From Amoebophrya sp. A120 (Eukaryota; Sar; Dinophyceae; Syndiniales; Amoebophryaceae), in assembly GCA_905178155.1 (NCBI GenBank), contig CAJINV010000018.1:848609-912608 (forward strand): 64,000 nt of DNA, written 5' to 3'. Positions within the stretch are counted from its first letter, which is position 1, and each line of letters opens with the position of its first letter. Shown in pieces: positions 33,334 through 44,738 of the stretch. A program made the translations under genes and the position numbers. The notes beneath the pieces are model-generated. The model saw only the letters and a program-made list of their open reading frames with translations. It was not told the origin of the DNA and searched no databases.

Positions 33334-34389
33334 GATTTAATATTTTAAGTAAATCGAAACCGCGCACCACAGAAAAAGAAATCTGGAAGTGGAGCTGTTC
33401 GTGAATTACTTTTACGCTGACTCACTGGGTCGTGAATAATTTCATGCTAATCGATAAAGATTTTCAATTATTCTTTCATATCATAAGGAAGCTACATATG
33501 TATAAACTGGCTGCGCGCTGTCGTGGGTATTGTATTCTTGGGAGGTACTGTGCATTAATTCATTGCGAGTGGAAATTGACTTCGCCGGGAGGAGGTGTCA
33601 AGAGCTCGCTGTTCCGAATCGCCACAAAAAATCTTTTCACACAGAAGTCACAGTCACTCAAACGCTTTTATTATTCTTACTTCACGCTCACGCATCTTCA
33701 TCATGGCAATCAAAACCGCTCGGCTCGTTCACCAGCCTCTTTGAAGAATTCCACGAAAAAGGTGTTGGTGCGACTCAAATTCCTCTCGGCGTGGGTGAAT
33801 GAGGAGACCTGCGACTACTAACTTAGCCTTAACTTAATCTCCTCTCTCGATGAAGGTATCTCAATGCCGATATTCAATCCAAAACAAGAACAACGCAGCT
33901 TTTCACTGGCTCGTCATCTCTCGCACACGTTTGAACTTCTCACTCTCTCCCCGATGTGGACGTGCTCGAAAACATGTCACGACAACATAAATTGATTCTT
34001 GTGTGCTGGAAGCTACTCCAGCACTGACTGTCCAGCTTTTTACCGAAGAACAGCCAAGCACCACTTCATGTGTCTTCACTGAATCACCCTGACCACGGGC
34101 TATTGTCTTCATCCTGTTCTGAAACTCCTGCGGCGGTGATACAACAGCCGCAAGGGTAGTCTCGCCCAGATTTGCTTTTTCTGTCGTGTGTCGATTGCGT
34201 TCCTGCCCGCGCAAGCGACTGCCGAAGCAGCAACAACCTGCGTCAATCATCGCCGCTTGTGCGATTTTTCGTGCTACTAGCAGCAAAAAAAACCGCAAGC
34301 CACGAAACTTTTATTTGAAGTCGCCTTCGCAATTACACCAGCATCGCTGCCCTCGCAAGGCCAAGAAGGGGGCCTCCGCAGCGCTACTT
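33334..34389. other. intergenic region, no supported gene
   Basis: A 131-codon minus-strand ORF (33903-34298) and a 129-codon plus-strand ORF (33432-33821) show no domain. The minus ORF starts MRFFLLLVARKIAQA and could be coding, but evidence is too thin. Confidence 0.4.
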
Positions 34390-35154
34390 CTATCGTCCCT
34401 TTTCCGTGCCTCCACCCTGCCGTTCGTCCCTCAGGTTTTGATGCAGACGCAGCAGCTTTTCCTCATACAGCCTCTCCGCACGTTCGGCCTCGCTTATCAT
34501 TTCATCAGTAGACGCTCTATCTCCGCCGCAAATGAGTCTTCGACAAGCGTCGAACCCCTCGCGGGAGGTTCTGTCGAGGAAGGGAAAGATCTCCCGCCTC
34601 CAATACACGACGAGCCACGTCTGGTCCAGTTCGTATTCCACAAACACTTTCTGGCGGAACCAGATCCGCCACAGCTTGTATTCGTCGATCAAATCGTCCG
34701 AAAAGTAGTGGAGGAGCAAAGCGGTCACACTATACACCACCGGCCAAAACGGGTTGCGGAACAGGCAATTCAGGTAGTACTCGAAAGCGTCCAGCCCCCG
34801 CAGAGGCAGCTCAGTCTTCACAAACGACGCGCGGTCCTGTTCCCGGGTGCGGTAGTAGTGGCGAGCGTTGCTGTGAACGAGCGAAGTCATGGAAAACCAC
34901 CTGGCAGCAGATGATAGCAACGCGATCCTAGCGGGGAACAAGGAAAAACTAGAAGATCGGATTTTGAAGACATCGTGTTCTTTCGCTAAGATGAACCGCG
35001 CCGTGCTGCAAAGGGCCCCACTTCTGCGCGTTGGCAGTCTTGCCACGGACCAAACACAACAAGGCCTGCAGCATTCCGAGGTGGGAGATCCCGGTCGTGC
35101 AGCCAATGCTCCTTTTGCATTCCCCAGGACGGCGGCGGTGGTCGTCCCCAACAT
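34390..35154 (-). CDS. putative mitochondrial membrane protein
   Basis: An uninterrupted 254-codon ORF. The first 90 residues are rich in A, R, S and L with no acidic cluster, as expected of a mitochondrial presequence (or two: a second Met precedes TSLVHSNARHYYRTREQ). A hydrophobic helix, PFWPVVYSVTALLLHYF, lies near residue 140. Aromatic and charged segments follow (YKLWRIWFRQKVFVEYEL, TWLVVYWRREIFPFLD), then a C-terminal charged helix (SEAERAERLYEEKLLRL). This layout is common among small lineage-specific subunits of alveolate respiratory complexes, but no specific subunit is recognised. The coding call rests on length and composition. Confidence 0.5.
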   Translation of the reverse strand: MLGTTTAAVLGNAKGALAARPGSPTSECCRPCCVWSVARLPTRRSGALCSTARFILAKEHDVFKIRSSSFSLFPARIALLSSAARWFSMTSLVHSNARHYYRTREQDRASFVKTELPLRGLDAFEYYLNCLFRNPFWPVVYSVTALLLHYFSDDLIDEYKLWRIWFRQKVFVEYELDQTWLVVYWRREIFPFLDRTSREGFDACRRLICGGDRASTDEMISEAERAERLYEEKLLRLHQNLRDERQGGGTEKGR

Positions 35155-36288
35155 TACGGCAGCGCTCTCCTCGGTGTTGGAGTTGGAGTTCTTGGGGGTT
35201 TCATCTTACATTCTGTTCTCCCATTTTTGCCATTGATGTGGAGAAGCCGTACACAAAATATCTCCTTGACTGCAATCAACATGTCGATCAAAAATTCTCT
35301 GGTGACCACGCCACTCGCGTTCTGGTGTCCTTTGCAGGTGGGTGCGGGTCGTGCCTCAAAGCTCCATAACCTCATCAAAACATCTACTCAGCGTGAGGGT
35401 GTATATATAGATTTCTTCTTTTAGACGAGCACGACACGCCTGCAGATGTTGAGCTGCAATTACTACGAAGAACCCACAACTACATCCTCGCTCTATTAAG
35501 AACAAGATGGCACCGCAATAGACTGCATGTGCCCCCTACTACAAGCCGGCGGCCAGCACACGTCATCATCTCCTGTGCTTTTTCTTTTTGATAGCTGCGA
35601 TATTTTCTTCTTATTTTGTCAACACACACTTCCTACTTTGGGAAGCAGAGATGTGGGTTTCTCATTTACATAATTCGTGGTAACATGTCCCGTAGTGATG
35701 GTCGTTCCGAATGAATGTCCCATGATGAAGAAATGAGAACGCCGTGGTACTTGGTACTTAGACCTCCCGGCTGCTTCATCCTCCGGCGGACGCGACACAG
35801 TCCGTGACGCCCGCCATCAGGACCGGTCGCGGGTAATCGGGATGAAAAATCTTGTGTAACCAGGGTTAGTTGGTTACGGTTCGTACTACTTCTACTGCCA
35901 GCCACGATGTTGGGATGTGAAAGATTGAATGACGACTACCTGTACCTACTCAGTGTCGTCGTCTTCGATTAGGATTATTCGAAAAAAATACGGGGGGGGT
36001 ATGGAACGCCAACGCGGCAGGCACAGTAGTCGGTGAGACCACGATGCGCGGAGCAGAGAATGAATTCATATCTGCTTCACCTCTTCACCAGGACTAGAAG
36101 TAGCCGTATCGCGGAGCGGACGCGCAAACTGAACAAAATGGCCGCGTGTCGTGCAGTTAGTAGAAAAAATTAATAATTGTCGCCGTGGGGAACAAATATG
36201 ATGAATAAAATCGGGAGCAGCAGCTCTTCGTTCACATCAGAATAACAGCACGCCCTGACCCTGTGGTCGCGGTCTTTATAATTGGCCC
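35155..36288. other. intergenic region, no supported gene
   Basis: Short ORFs only (up to 112 codons, mostly overlapping the 5' part of the putative mitochondrial gene). Contains A/T-rich stretches and a G8 run near 35993. Confidence 0.5.
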
Positions 36289-39200
36289 TCAACTTTTCAA
36301 AAACCCGGCTACGCAATCGGCGACGTCTTTGTTTTTACACGCGGCGGTGAGCTGCATGAGTATTCTGCCCTGGTTGTCTTTCCCGATCAGGGCGCGGCAC
36401 ACTACCGAAAACCCGCCCGCAAAGGTCCCCGACAGCCAGAGTTCATGCGCCGTTCTCGAGGGGTATGCAATACAAATTTCCTGTACATGTACAAAATGCG
36501 TGACAAATTTTACCAAGTTGGAGCATGCCACTTGTCATGCTGAATAGGATTGGAAGAAAAGTTTGTCATGCAGATACCACATTTGTACGTGTACGGGAAA
36601 TTTACTGTGGATAAGGGGTCTACGGTGTCGGTTTTTTCACAGGCCTCCATACCCATCGTATTGATAACACCTTCCACGGCCTTTTCGATCGAGTTGTACT
36701 CCAGTTGCAGCTTCACCATCTGCAGAGAATTTCCATTTTCCTTTAATTTCTTTGTAGTGATCGTTCCCGTGCAAGCTGCCCAAGCACACGTCAACGCAAG
36801 ATGGAGATTCTGAGTAGCATCATCAATACACGCAAGAAGACAATGCGAAGTATGATTCATACTTCACATTCAGTGACTCTGAACATACGAAAACCAATCA
36901 AAGCAAGTACCGCGCTTCCCTGTGCCTTCAACTGCTCGAAAAGCGGTTTCACCTGGCCCGGCGGAAGCAGGGCGGGGCTGACGTAGTTTCCCGGTAATAT
37001 CTCCGCGTTCTCGAGCTGCGTTTCGTCGGGAAACCCGATGTCGTCTCCATCTTCGAGTTGGTTGTAGCACAGCTTGCGCTATCAAATGCAAAAGTGTCTG
37101 GGTCTGGTTCTGGAAGATTGCGAGATTTGTCATGCTTGTCTGGCATGACCAAAAAATTTGTGATGCGTGTCCAAGCAGAGACACTTTTGCCTGTCATGCA
37201 AAAACGAAGTTTGTCATACGAAAAACGCAACACAAAAAAGCGCAGATATGTCTCATGCTTGGCTGCGCATTGCAGAGCATTCACTATTCCCAAGGCAGCA
37301 CTACAAGTTTCCAGACCCAGACATTTTTGCAGTTGATATGCACGGCAGCGACGCCGCCACGATGCCCTCGATTTTTTTCTCCAACACGAGGTATGATGAT
37401 TTGTTTTCGTTAAACTGGATCACTTCGCTCGCTTTCACCGACCCGACCAGGGAAAATTTGTCCGCGTCCTTGGGCAAAATGGTCGCCTGCACCTCGGCGT
37501 CCGCCAAGCCGACGCCCTCCAAAGTGTTGGTGATGTAAAACTCCAGCACGATGTGTATGGAACTCTCAGACGTTACATTCTAAACTGTTACATGATTTGT
37601 CATGCAAATTTACCACCAAGATCGCCGCGATTAAGGTGCTTCGCATGGCAAATCTACGAAGGGCTAAACAGCATCTGAATATGTGCCAAATCTGTAATGC
37701 AAAAGGCGCCATCTTCCCCCTTTCACTTTTGCCGTTCTTGCATGACAAATTTATGTAAAAGCTGAGAATGTAACATTTGAGAACGCCATAATGTGCCGCT
37801 GGAAGATGTGCTTGATCAGCTGAACGGAATACTCCGCCTCCAGTTCGGTCACCGGCGTGGGCTTCGTGCACGAAAGAAGATTACCTGGTAGAAGTAGTTG
37901 TAGAAGTACATCTACTAGTACTACTTTATAGTACACGACAAGAATGCTCAAGATCTTCACGGCTTCAGCTTTTTCACACTTGCTAACAAGTTGTACATCA
38001 AGAGCAGCATCATCATTCTATAGCTGTGGGTAAACAATGAGATGAAACCCTAAATCCTAAAACCCCGAAATCTTCTAGAAGCGTCTGTCGTTCTTGGAGA
38101 CAGAAATTCATTTTTGCAAAAGATCACCACTTGACTACTAGTAAGTGGAAATACGAAAAAAACATATCAGACGGACGAACGGACATAGAAAATAATCGCC
38201 CTCACCTATAGCCCCCGCAGCGTTCCCGCCGAAGAGCGGAGCGATTTTGCTGAGTACCTCGGTCGGCGTTGTGGTTGGCTTCGAGACCGCCGCGGCGACG
38301 TCGCTGACCCCCGTCGTCTATCAAATGCAAAATTGTCTGGGTCTGGAAGAATGCGCGATTTGTCATGCTGCTTTTCCATGACCCATGAGGTCTGGAATGC
38401 AGGACCTAGCATGACAGATTCTGCGAGACCTTTCTCATGCCTGTCCTGCGTGAGAAACTCCCTCCCGACTTGGTCAAAACTGGGCGACTTTTGGTAATCA
38501 TGCAACACAGATTTTTGCATGCTGCAGATTTAGCATGACAAGTTGCAATCTTCCAGACCCAGACATTTTTACAATTCATATCGTCTCGCCCGGCGCGCCG
38601 CCCGCCAGTTGCGCGTGGTGCCCGGCCAGGCCCTGCTCCTTCTGCTCTTCCAGCCTCTTCTTCTCGAGAAACTGCGCATAGGCCTCGGGCGTGGGTAGGT
38701 TCGACACGTCGATTGGCTTATTGCGGAGGTCCGGCACCGACATCTGTTTTTCGCAGAGGTCAAACAGGGCGTCAACCGAGAAGTCTTTCAGGGGCTCCAC
38801 GACGACGGTGAGGTAGTCGCCGTCCTGCGGATTCTGCTGCAGCAGCGAGGACTTGTAGAGATTGATACGGTATCAAATGTAAAAATGTCTGGGTCTGGAA
38901 GAATGCGCGATTTGTCATGCAGCTTTTCCATGACCCATGAGGTCTGGAATGCAGGACGTAGCATGACATTGGTGGTCTACGGGCAGGACGTCCCGGTGGC
39001 ACGAAAGCCGATAGTACAAGTTACTATAAACATGTAAAAAAATATAATATAAAACGAGAAAAAACCTTGAGCCAAAATGGCTACCAGGACGTAGCATGAC
39101 AGATTCTGTGCGATCTCTCTCATGCCTATCCTGCATGAGAAACTCCCTCCCGACTTGGTCAAAACTGGACGACTTTTGGCAGCCATGCAACACAGATTTT

Positions 39201-42200
39201 TGTATGCTTCAGATTTAGCATGACAAGTTGCATTCTTCCTGACCCAGACATTTTTACATTTGATATACGGTCCCGCACTTCGTCGTCGTTGTCGTTTTTG
39301 CCGCACCTGTTCGTGTTCGTTTTCGGTTTTTATTGTCTATCGATTTGCCATGCAGAAAGCCCCCTAAATCGGTAACTTTGCCATGCAAGGTAGATAAAAG
39401 AGGAATGAAAAACTACATAGCGCGGCGAGCAATTTCATGAAATGCAAGTTCTCTTGGTAAGCGAAAAACTCCAAATTGAATTGTACTCCAACAGCGTGGC
39501 AATATCTGATCGGAGGGACGGCACTTTTAACCCAACCTTCGTCAATGCGTCGGCGGCGGCCGCTCGGAGGTATGGCAACGAAGAATAAAAGCTCTATCAC
39601 AACTATCGATGCCTTTCACCCAAGAATAGGTCGGTCTCGGTACTGCACACATGCAACGGCATTGCATTATTAGCATTTCTGCAAAATACGACAATGCGCG
39701 GCAGTCATGTTTTTCTTCAGGTGAATGATTAAACCACGCACGTTCTTTTTCAACATTACGCGCGGAAGAAGCGTGCAGTATTGGATGTGGCGTAACATGT
39801 GCATTTTTAGACACGATAGTGATAGGAAAAAGCACTTTTTCGTCTTCGTAGCACCAGGGCGTTTTCTAGAATCAACCGGTTGTACATGAACCGCACGAAT
39901 TTTCCGGGCGACTGCTGCAAGGGCACGTTTTCGCCGAGAAACGCCAGGATGCGCATGCACAGATCCGGGTACTCGCAGTCCTCGATGAACTCGCAGAGGT
40001 GAAGCAAACCCTCTTTTTGCGCGACGGCGGACATTTTGGGGTACTGGATCAGGGAGACCATGGCTTCCACCAGGTCCTTTTTGAAATCCAGCGACCCTTC
40101 CTCGCGCAGGTTGGTCGACAGAAAGTGCATGATTATCATTTGCAAAAACGTCCCCACACCAGAGCCAAGATGGGAAATCTGCTAGACAAATCAGCCAGCT
40201 TTAGTCGTTTGGCATGACAAGTTTGTCCCCGTAGTGTAATCCTGTTTAGGTAGTTCAGCAGCATCACAGATCTAGTCGATCATGCTGATTATAGCATCAC
40301 AAATCCCAAAACACGACTAGAGAATGCCTCTCATGGCGCTCCGCATGACAAACTTTTTTGGCATGCAGATTTGCATGACAACTCTGGGGTGGGGACGTTT
40401 TTACCCAGAATAATGATGACCTTGTACTTAGTCGGGTACTGGAGCCCCAGGGACTTCACCGCCCGCACCACCTCGATCTTGAACACGTCCGTGATATCGG
40501 ACATGAAACTGGTTATTTGCTTCACTAACCGCTCCACGTTGGACTCATTCCCGGTCTTCAGAAGGGACGTCAAGGCCAGGGTGGCAGTACCTAGAATTCG
40601 TTTCGGTCATGTTCGTGCTCCTGCCATGCAGTGGTTCTACTTGTAGTTTTTATTCATATTTTGATCTTCCTTGTCTGTCACTAGACCACAATAATCAAGC
40701 ATCATGATGACAACGAAGAGTCATTGTCATTCTTGTTGCTCACAACTACGCAAAACCGGTGCAGCTATGTATCTTCTATACTTCTGTTTGGGTCCGACAG
40801 CAGGGGCTCCATGTCCTGGTTGCACCTGGTCACCAGTTCTGGTCTATCCTGTGCAAAAGTATCGTACTCGTAGTAATTGCATTTGCAAATATGCATAATT
40901 ACAAATCTCCATCCTAAGGCAAAACAGCATTACAAATCCCACTTTTCCTCTTGCCAAAATTTGTGATGCAGTCTATACTAGTACGATGCTTTTGCAATGC
41001 ATATGGTCTGTGTTGCGCCAGTTGGTTCAACGTGCGCGCGGCGGCAAACCGCATCACAGGCTTCGCCGACGTCAGCCCGATTTGGAGAATCTTTGGGATG
41101 TAGTGATACATTACGTCCGTTGTTTCATAGCGGTGGATGCTCGAGGAAGGTCACAACGAGGAGGTCGTGACTTTTCACATTATCTTCTACTTGTGCCAAC
41201 ATGCGGATCATGCGTCTTGATTTCATTACACCCATCGACAACGAGGCTCGCGCCAGAAGAAATGCAGAATTCTTTTTTATCTTTTTTCTTTCCTTGCGCA
41301 TCGAGAAGCCAGCGTTTGCAAGGTCAAGGAGGGAGTTTAGGGTGGTCGTAGTGTGGTGTCATTGTCAAGTGCTACAACAGCAAAACCTAAACCAACCGTT
41401 GTGGTACAAAAAGAATAAACTATACATCCACAGCCCGTGCGAAATCCACGCCGAAGAGGTGATTTATGTGCGGGTCCTGCTTCGATTCCGATATTATCAG
41501 GTTTACAAACGCCCGCGCCGCCTCGTGCGTGACCATTTCTGCCTTCTGTTTCGCCTTGAGGCAACTGTCGATGTAGGCAATTAGCGGCTTTTCGATGCCC
41601 GGGTCGCGGTCTGGAGCCATCAGCGCGTTGGCGGCGTATCTGAAGTTGGTGGAGAAAAAAATTGTGATAACGATGGACAAAAGTTTATCGGTTTTGTTGT
41701 GCCTTGCCTGTTTAAGCAAGAAAGACGAGCTGCGTGTGCGTACTTACTACAAACGAAACAGACTTAGTATAAAAATCCTTGTCGAGGAAAAATAAAGGAA
41801 AGTCAAACACAAACGCGCAATATTTTTAGGTGCAATGTCGCAAGTCACGGAAAAATGCAAGTTTTTCATGCGAGATACGAAATAAGTGATAAGAAGCGTA
41901 TTTTGAACAAAGAATGAACCTGATGAGCAGGCACTCCGCCATGGGGTTCTTCAGTTGATTTTTCGCCAAATTGGTGATCACCTTGTGCAGTCCGAGGCGA
42001 TCGTTTTTCTTGATTTCGTACAGCAGGGCCAAGGCGTGGTACTGTACCATGGAGCTCCCCGAGGACAGCACCGTTTCCTGGATTTCGTTCACCCACCGTT
42101 TGATGTATGCATTGCAAATACGTCTGCGTCTGGAACAGTGCAACTTGTCATGCTGAATCTGAAGCATGCAAAAATCTGTGTTGCATGATTATCAAAAGTC

Positions 42201-42926
42201 GTCCTGTTTTGACCAAGTCGGGAGAAAGTTTCTCATGCAGGATAGGCATGACAGGGATCGCGCAGAATCTGTCATGCTAGGTCCTGCATTCCAAACCCCA
42301 TGGGTCATGGAAAAGCTGCATGACAAAAAATCGCGCATTCTTCCAGACTCAGACATACTTGCAATGCATATGATGACTTCCGGCACCATTTTGGTCAGGG
42401 AGATCCCGCACACCAAGCTGGAGGAGGCCACGAAGGGATTTTTGTCCACGATCGCGGTTTTGAGGTAGCGGTCCGCGATCTGGTTCGCGATCTGCACGTC
42501 CAGAATCTTGGACAACACCCGGATCGCGTTCGCGCGGTTGCAATCCGTCTTACTGTTCACATCCTTAATCAGGGATGAAGTGACGATGAACGCCTCCGTC
42601 TCCGCGGGCTCCAGATTCTTTATCACCAGGTACGTCAAACGCCGCAGTTTTGGGCTCGAGCTCTGGAACAGCTTGGTGACCCCGAAAAACAGGTCGGTCA
42701 TGTTGTCGCCGGAAAACCGCTGTCCCTGGAACAGCATGTAAAGAATCTTCGTGATTAGCCGGCAACATTTGTCGGTGTCGATCGGGGTCGCGTGGAAGGC
42801 CCGGGCTTCGAGCAAGAGGGTGGATTTGTCGCCTTGCCAGGGATTTACAAAGTCGCGGTTGTCTTCGTATTTCAAGTTGTCCCGCAAGGCAGACTTCAAC
42901 TTGTCAGAGATGGAATTCGCCAACAT
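36289..42926 (-). CDS. COPG: coatomer subunit gamma (gamma-COP)
   Basis: Subunit of the COPI coat that drives Golgi-to-ER and intra-Golgi vesicle traffic. The start MLANSISDKLK at 42926 leads directly into LLLEARAFHATPIDTDKC, the usual N-terminal position. The HEAT-repeat trunk follows: ILYMLFQGQ, TKLFQSSSPKLRRLTYL, VTSSLIKDV, KRWVNEIQE, VQYHALALLYEIKKNDRL, AARTLNQLAQHRPELVTRC, LLKTGNESNVERLVKQI, LREEGSLDFKKDLVEAM and LCEFIEDCEYPDL. A linker comes next, then the C-terminal appendage (LEFYITNTLEGVGLADAEV, EDGDDIGFP, MGMEACEKTD, LWLSGTFAGGF). It appears full length. Introners of families A, B, C, D and G interrupt it, and the restored junctions VIK-RWVNE and KVIM-HFLS match the family, which validates the element boundaries. 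Ordinary introns are also present. Confidence 0.95.
36464..36613. mobile_element. family G introner
   Basis: Left end TATGCAATACAAATTTCCTG, right end GGGAAATTTACTGTGGATA; exact TSD AGGGG. Lies in the gamma-COP appendage exon, between TDTVDPL and the final SRTAHELWLSG block. Confidence 0.92.
37080..37338. mobile_element. family B introner
   Basis: TIR GTGTCTGGGTCTGG with a short internal duplication of GGTCTGG; TSD TGCGC/TGCAC (4 of 5). Lies in gamma-COP between the IVAASLP and KLCYNQLEDGDD coding blocks. Confidence 0.9.
37556..37790. mobile_element. family D introner
   Basis: Ends TATGGAACTCTCAGACG and GAGAACGCCATA; exact TSD ATGTG. Lies in gamma-COP between LIKHIFQRH and IVLEFYI. Confidence 0.92.
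38319..38580. mobile_element. family B introner
   Basis: TIR TTGTCTGGGTCTGGAAGA mirrored at the right; exact TSD TCGTC. Lies in gamma-COP between AGGAPGE and TGVSDVAAAV. Confidence 0.92.
38871..39265. mobile_element. family B introner carrying a nested spliced-leader insertion
   Basis: TIRs ATGTCTGGGTCTGGAAGA and the mirror at the right; exact TSD TACGG. At 395 bp it is 130 bp longer than other family B copies, because it holds the 116-bp insert at 38969-39084 plus its 17-bp duplication. Lies in gamma-COP between DDEVRDR and INLYKSS. Confidence 0.92.
38969..39084 (-). pseudogene. spliced-leader RNA-derived retroposed insert
   Basis: On the minus strand it begins GTAGCCATTTTGGCTCAAG, identical to the last 19 nt of the 22-nt dinoflagellate spliced leader, directly followed by GTTTTTTCTC (a GT donor, as in an SL RNA gene). 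Further on are a T-rich ATTTTTTTAC, a small hairpin ATAGTA-ACTTG-TACTAT and a GGGACGTCC palindrome. The insert is flanked by a 17-bp direct repeat CAGGACGTAGCATGACA (38952-38968 and 39085-39101), one copy being introner sequence. The first three SL bases are missing, as expected of a 5'-truncated reverse-transcribed copy. Whether it can be transcribed is unknown. Confidence 0.8.
40134..40412. mobile_element. family A introner
   Basis: AAAAACGTCCCCAC at the left and GGGGTGGGGACGTTTTTAC at the right; exact TSD ATGAT. Removal gives KYKVIMHFLSTNLREEG, which fits gamma-COP homologues. Confidence 0.93.
40845..41003. mobile_element. family C introner
   Basis: Ends TATCCTGTGCAAAAG and GCAATGCATA; exact TSD TGGTC. 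Removal joins LAQHRP to ELVTRCNQD in gamma-COP. Confidence 0.92.
42106..42370. mobile_element. family B introner
   Basis: Ends TATGCATTGCAAATACG and CAATGCATA, with outer bases typical of family C and a family B core (GTCTGCGTCTGGAA). Exact TSD TGATG. Removal gives VPEVIKRWVNEIQE, matching gamma-COP. Confidence 0.93.
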
Positions 42927-44738
42927 CTTCTTCGCTCAGGTTCCACTTGTGGGGCTGGTTCGTGGTACGTAGGGTAGTTTTGATTTTGATATGTATCCGT
43001 ATATTTAAGGTGATATTACCCAGCGAAGTACAATTCCTTCTGGCGTTCTTCGGCTTCCCAAGAAAAAACCGCGTAAGTGGCTTGAAGTTCTCGCAGGACC
43101 TGGTTGTAGTTTTTGATGTACACGTCAGGTGAGTTCTTTTCGCAGCCACGTAGTTCTCGGTTTTTCTTCTGTCACGTCCGTCTGTCGTATGTCCTCGTGG
43201 TCGACGTTCTTTTCTGTCCTCGAGGTTACGGCCGTCCTCTTTGCGGTTGCTGCCTGCACCAGGGCAAACCAGTGGAAGAACGTCTTGTCCCGACTTCTAG
43301 AGGTTCGTTGCTTCAGCCTGCCAGTCAGCACCTGGTAGAAGCTCCTGTCCTTGTTCTACTACAACTCCGGGTGCTGCGCCGTGTAGTTTGCAAGACTACC
43401 GCGGCGCATCAAGCAGGAACGAGTGTAGCGACCACACTTGCAGTTGCGGTTGCCCAAGCCATAGCATCGTTTTTCTAGGCAGGAGGTTCTTTCAAATCGC
43501 TTTTTCTAAACGTCGATGGCGGGACTGTTTTTCATATTTTGGGTTTGGCTTTGGAAAACAAGTGCTACACAAAATTTCCTTTCAACTCGAAATAACCGCA
43601 CTATGTTTTGTAGGGGCTAAATGAAAAACCTGATTGTCGACGCTTCACACTAGAGGCAAAGCACCAGGACTAATCCAAAATAAGGCGGAAAGCATGTTGC
43701 TTTCCTTCTACACAAAACTTCACGCCACCATACTTTCGACCGCTGTTAGAGACTGAGCAAAAGTAAAAGATGTGAAATAGGTTCTAAAAAGTGAGAAAAT
43801 TTTTAGTAGACGGACCATGTTGTCCTTGTCGAGCTGTTTTTCGAATTCGTTTTCGCTACTTATGACACCCCGGCCGAGTTGTGCAGTTGTACTAGAATTG
43901 ATCGCATTTTTTTGTCTATTAACAAGGAGCGAAGGATGCTAGAAGTGAAAGATCTTGTCTGCTTGCACCTACTCCTGCGTATTAGTCTTGTGCAGCTTCT
44001 GTTTGCAAGTGCAACTATGCAAGTACTGCACATGCATTCATAGTGCTGGACCGCGATAATAAAAGGTAGAGTACTACAAGGGTACCGCAGAAGAACCTTG
44101 TGAACACTCACTTTGACTCCGCCTGATGCTGTTCCGCGCCAGTGGGAACAACTCTACGAGTATTTGAAAGCACGACGCCTCCATAACTCAACTTAAATAT
44201 GATTCATCATCTACTGCACTGACATTGTTCGGTGAGACACATCACATCCTGTTCCTGGCGCATTTTCGTTATAATTGGTCGAAACAAGAAAAGTTCGCAG
44301 CTCCTCGCCCCTGGGGGAAGCGAAGAGCCGAGGTCTCGAGGTACCAGCAGCGGGGAAGTATTTACCTCTGTTGAAAGGATAGTATTTCTCGTCGCCAAAT
44401 GATCTCCACATCTGCTTTCTCTTTATTTCAACAGGTGGGTCGCGGCACGCGTCGCAAAATTATAACCTCGAAGAGGTGGTAGGTACTACCGGCGAACGAA
44501 ATGAAAATCTTCGCATGTTTTGAGACTAGGACTACCTACGTCGGTAATAAAATTTCCGCATCTTCTACTTACTCTGCTCGATTGACCTCCAATGCATTCT
44601 CGTACAAGTTCTTGTGTAGTTTTCGTCATCGTTATGACCATGGACCTCGACCTAGTATAACTTCTCTACCGAATATCATAATAATTCAACTACCTGTTGT
44701 CAACATTATGGCTACGACCTCCCAGCAGTGGAGGACGT
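42927..44738. other. intergenic region, no supported gene
   Basis: Between gamma-COP start and eRF3 stop. Contains a 121-codon plus-strand ORF (43113-43478) and several shorter ones, none with a domain. No introners were recognised here. Confidence 0.5.
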
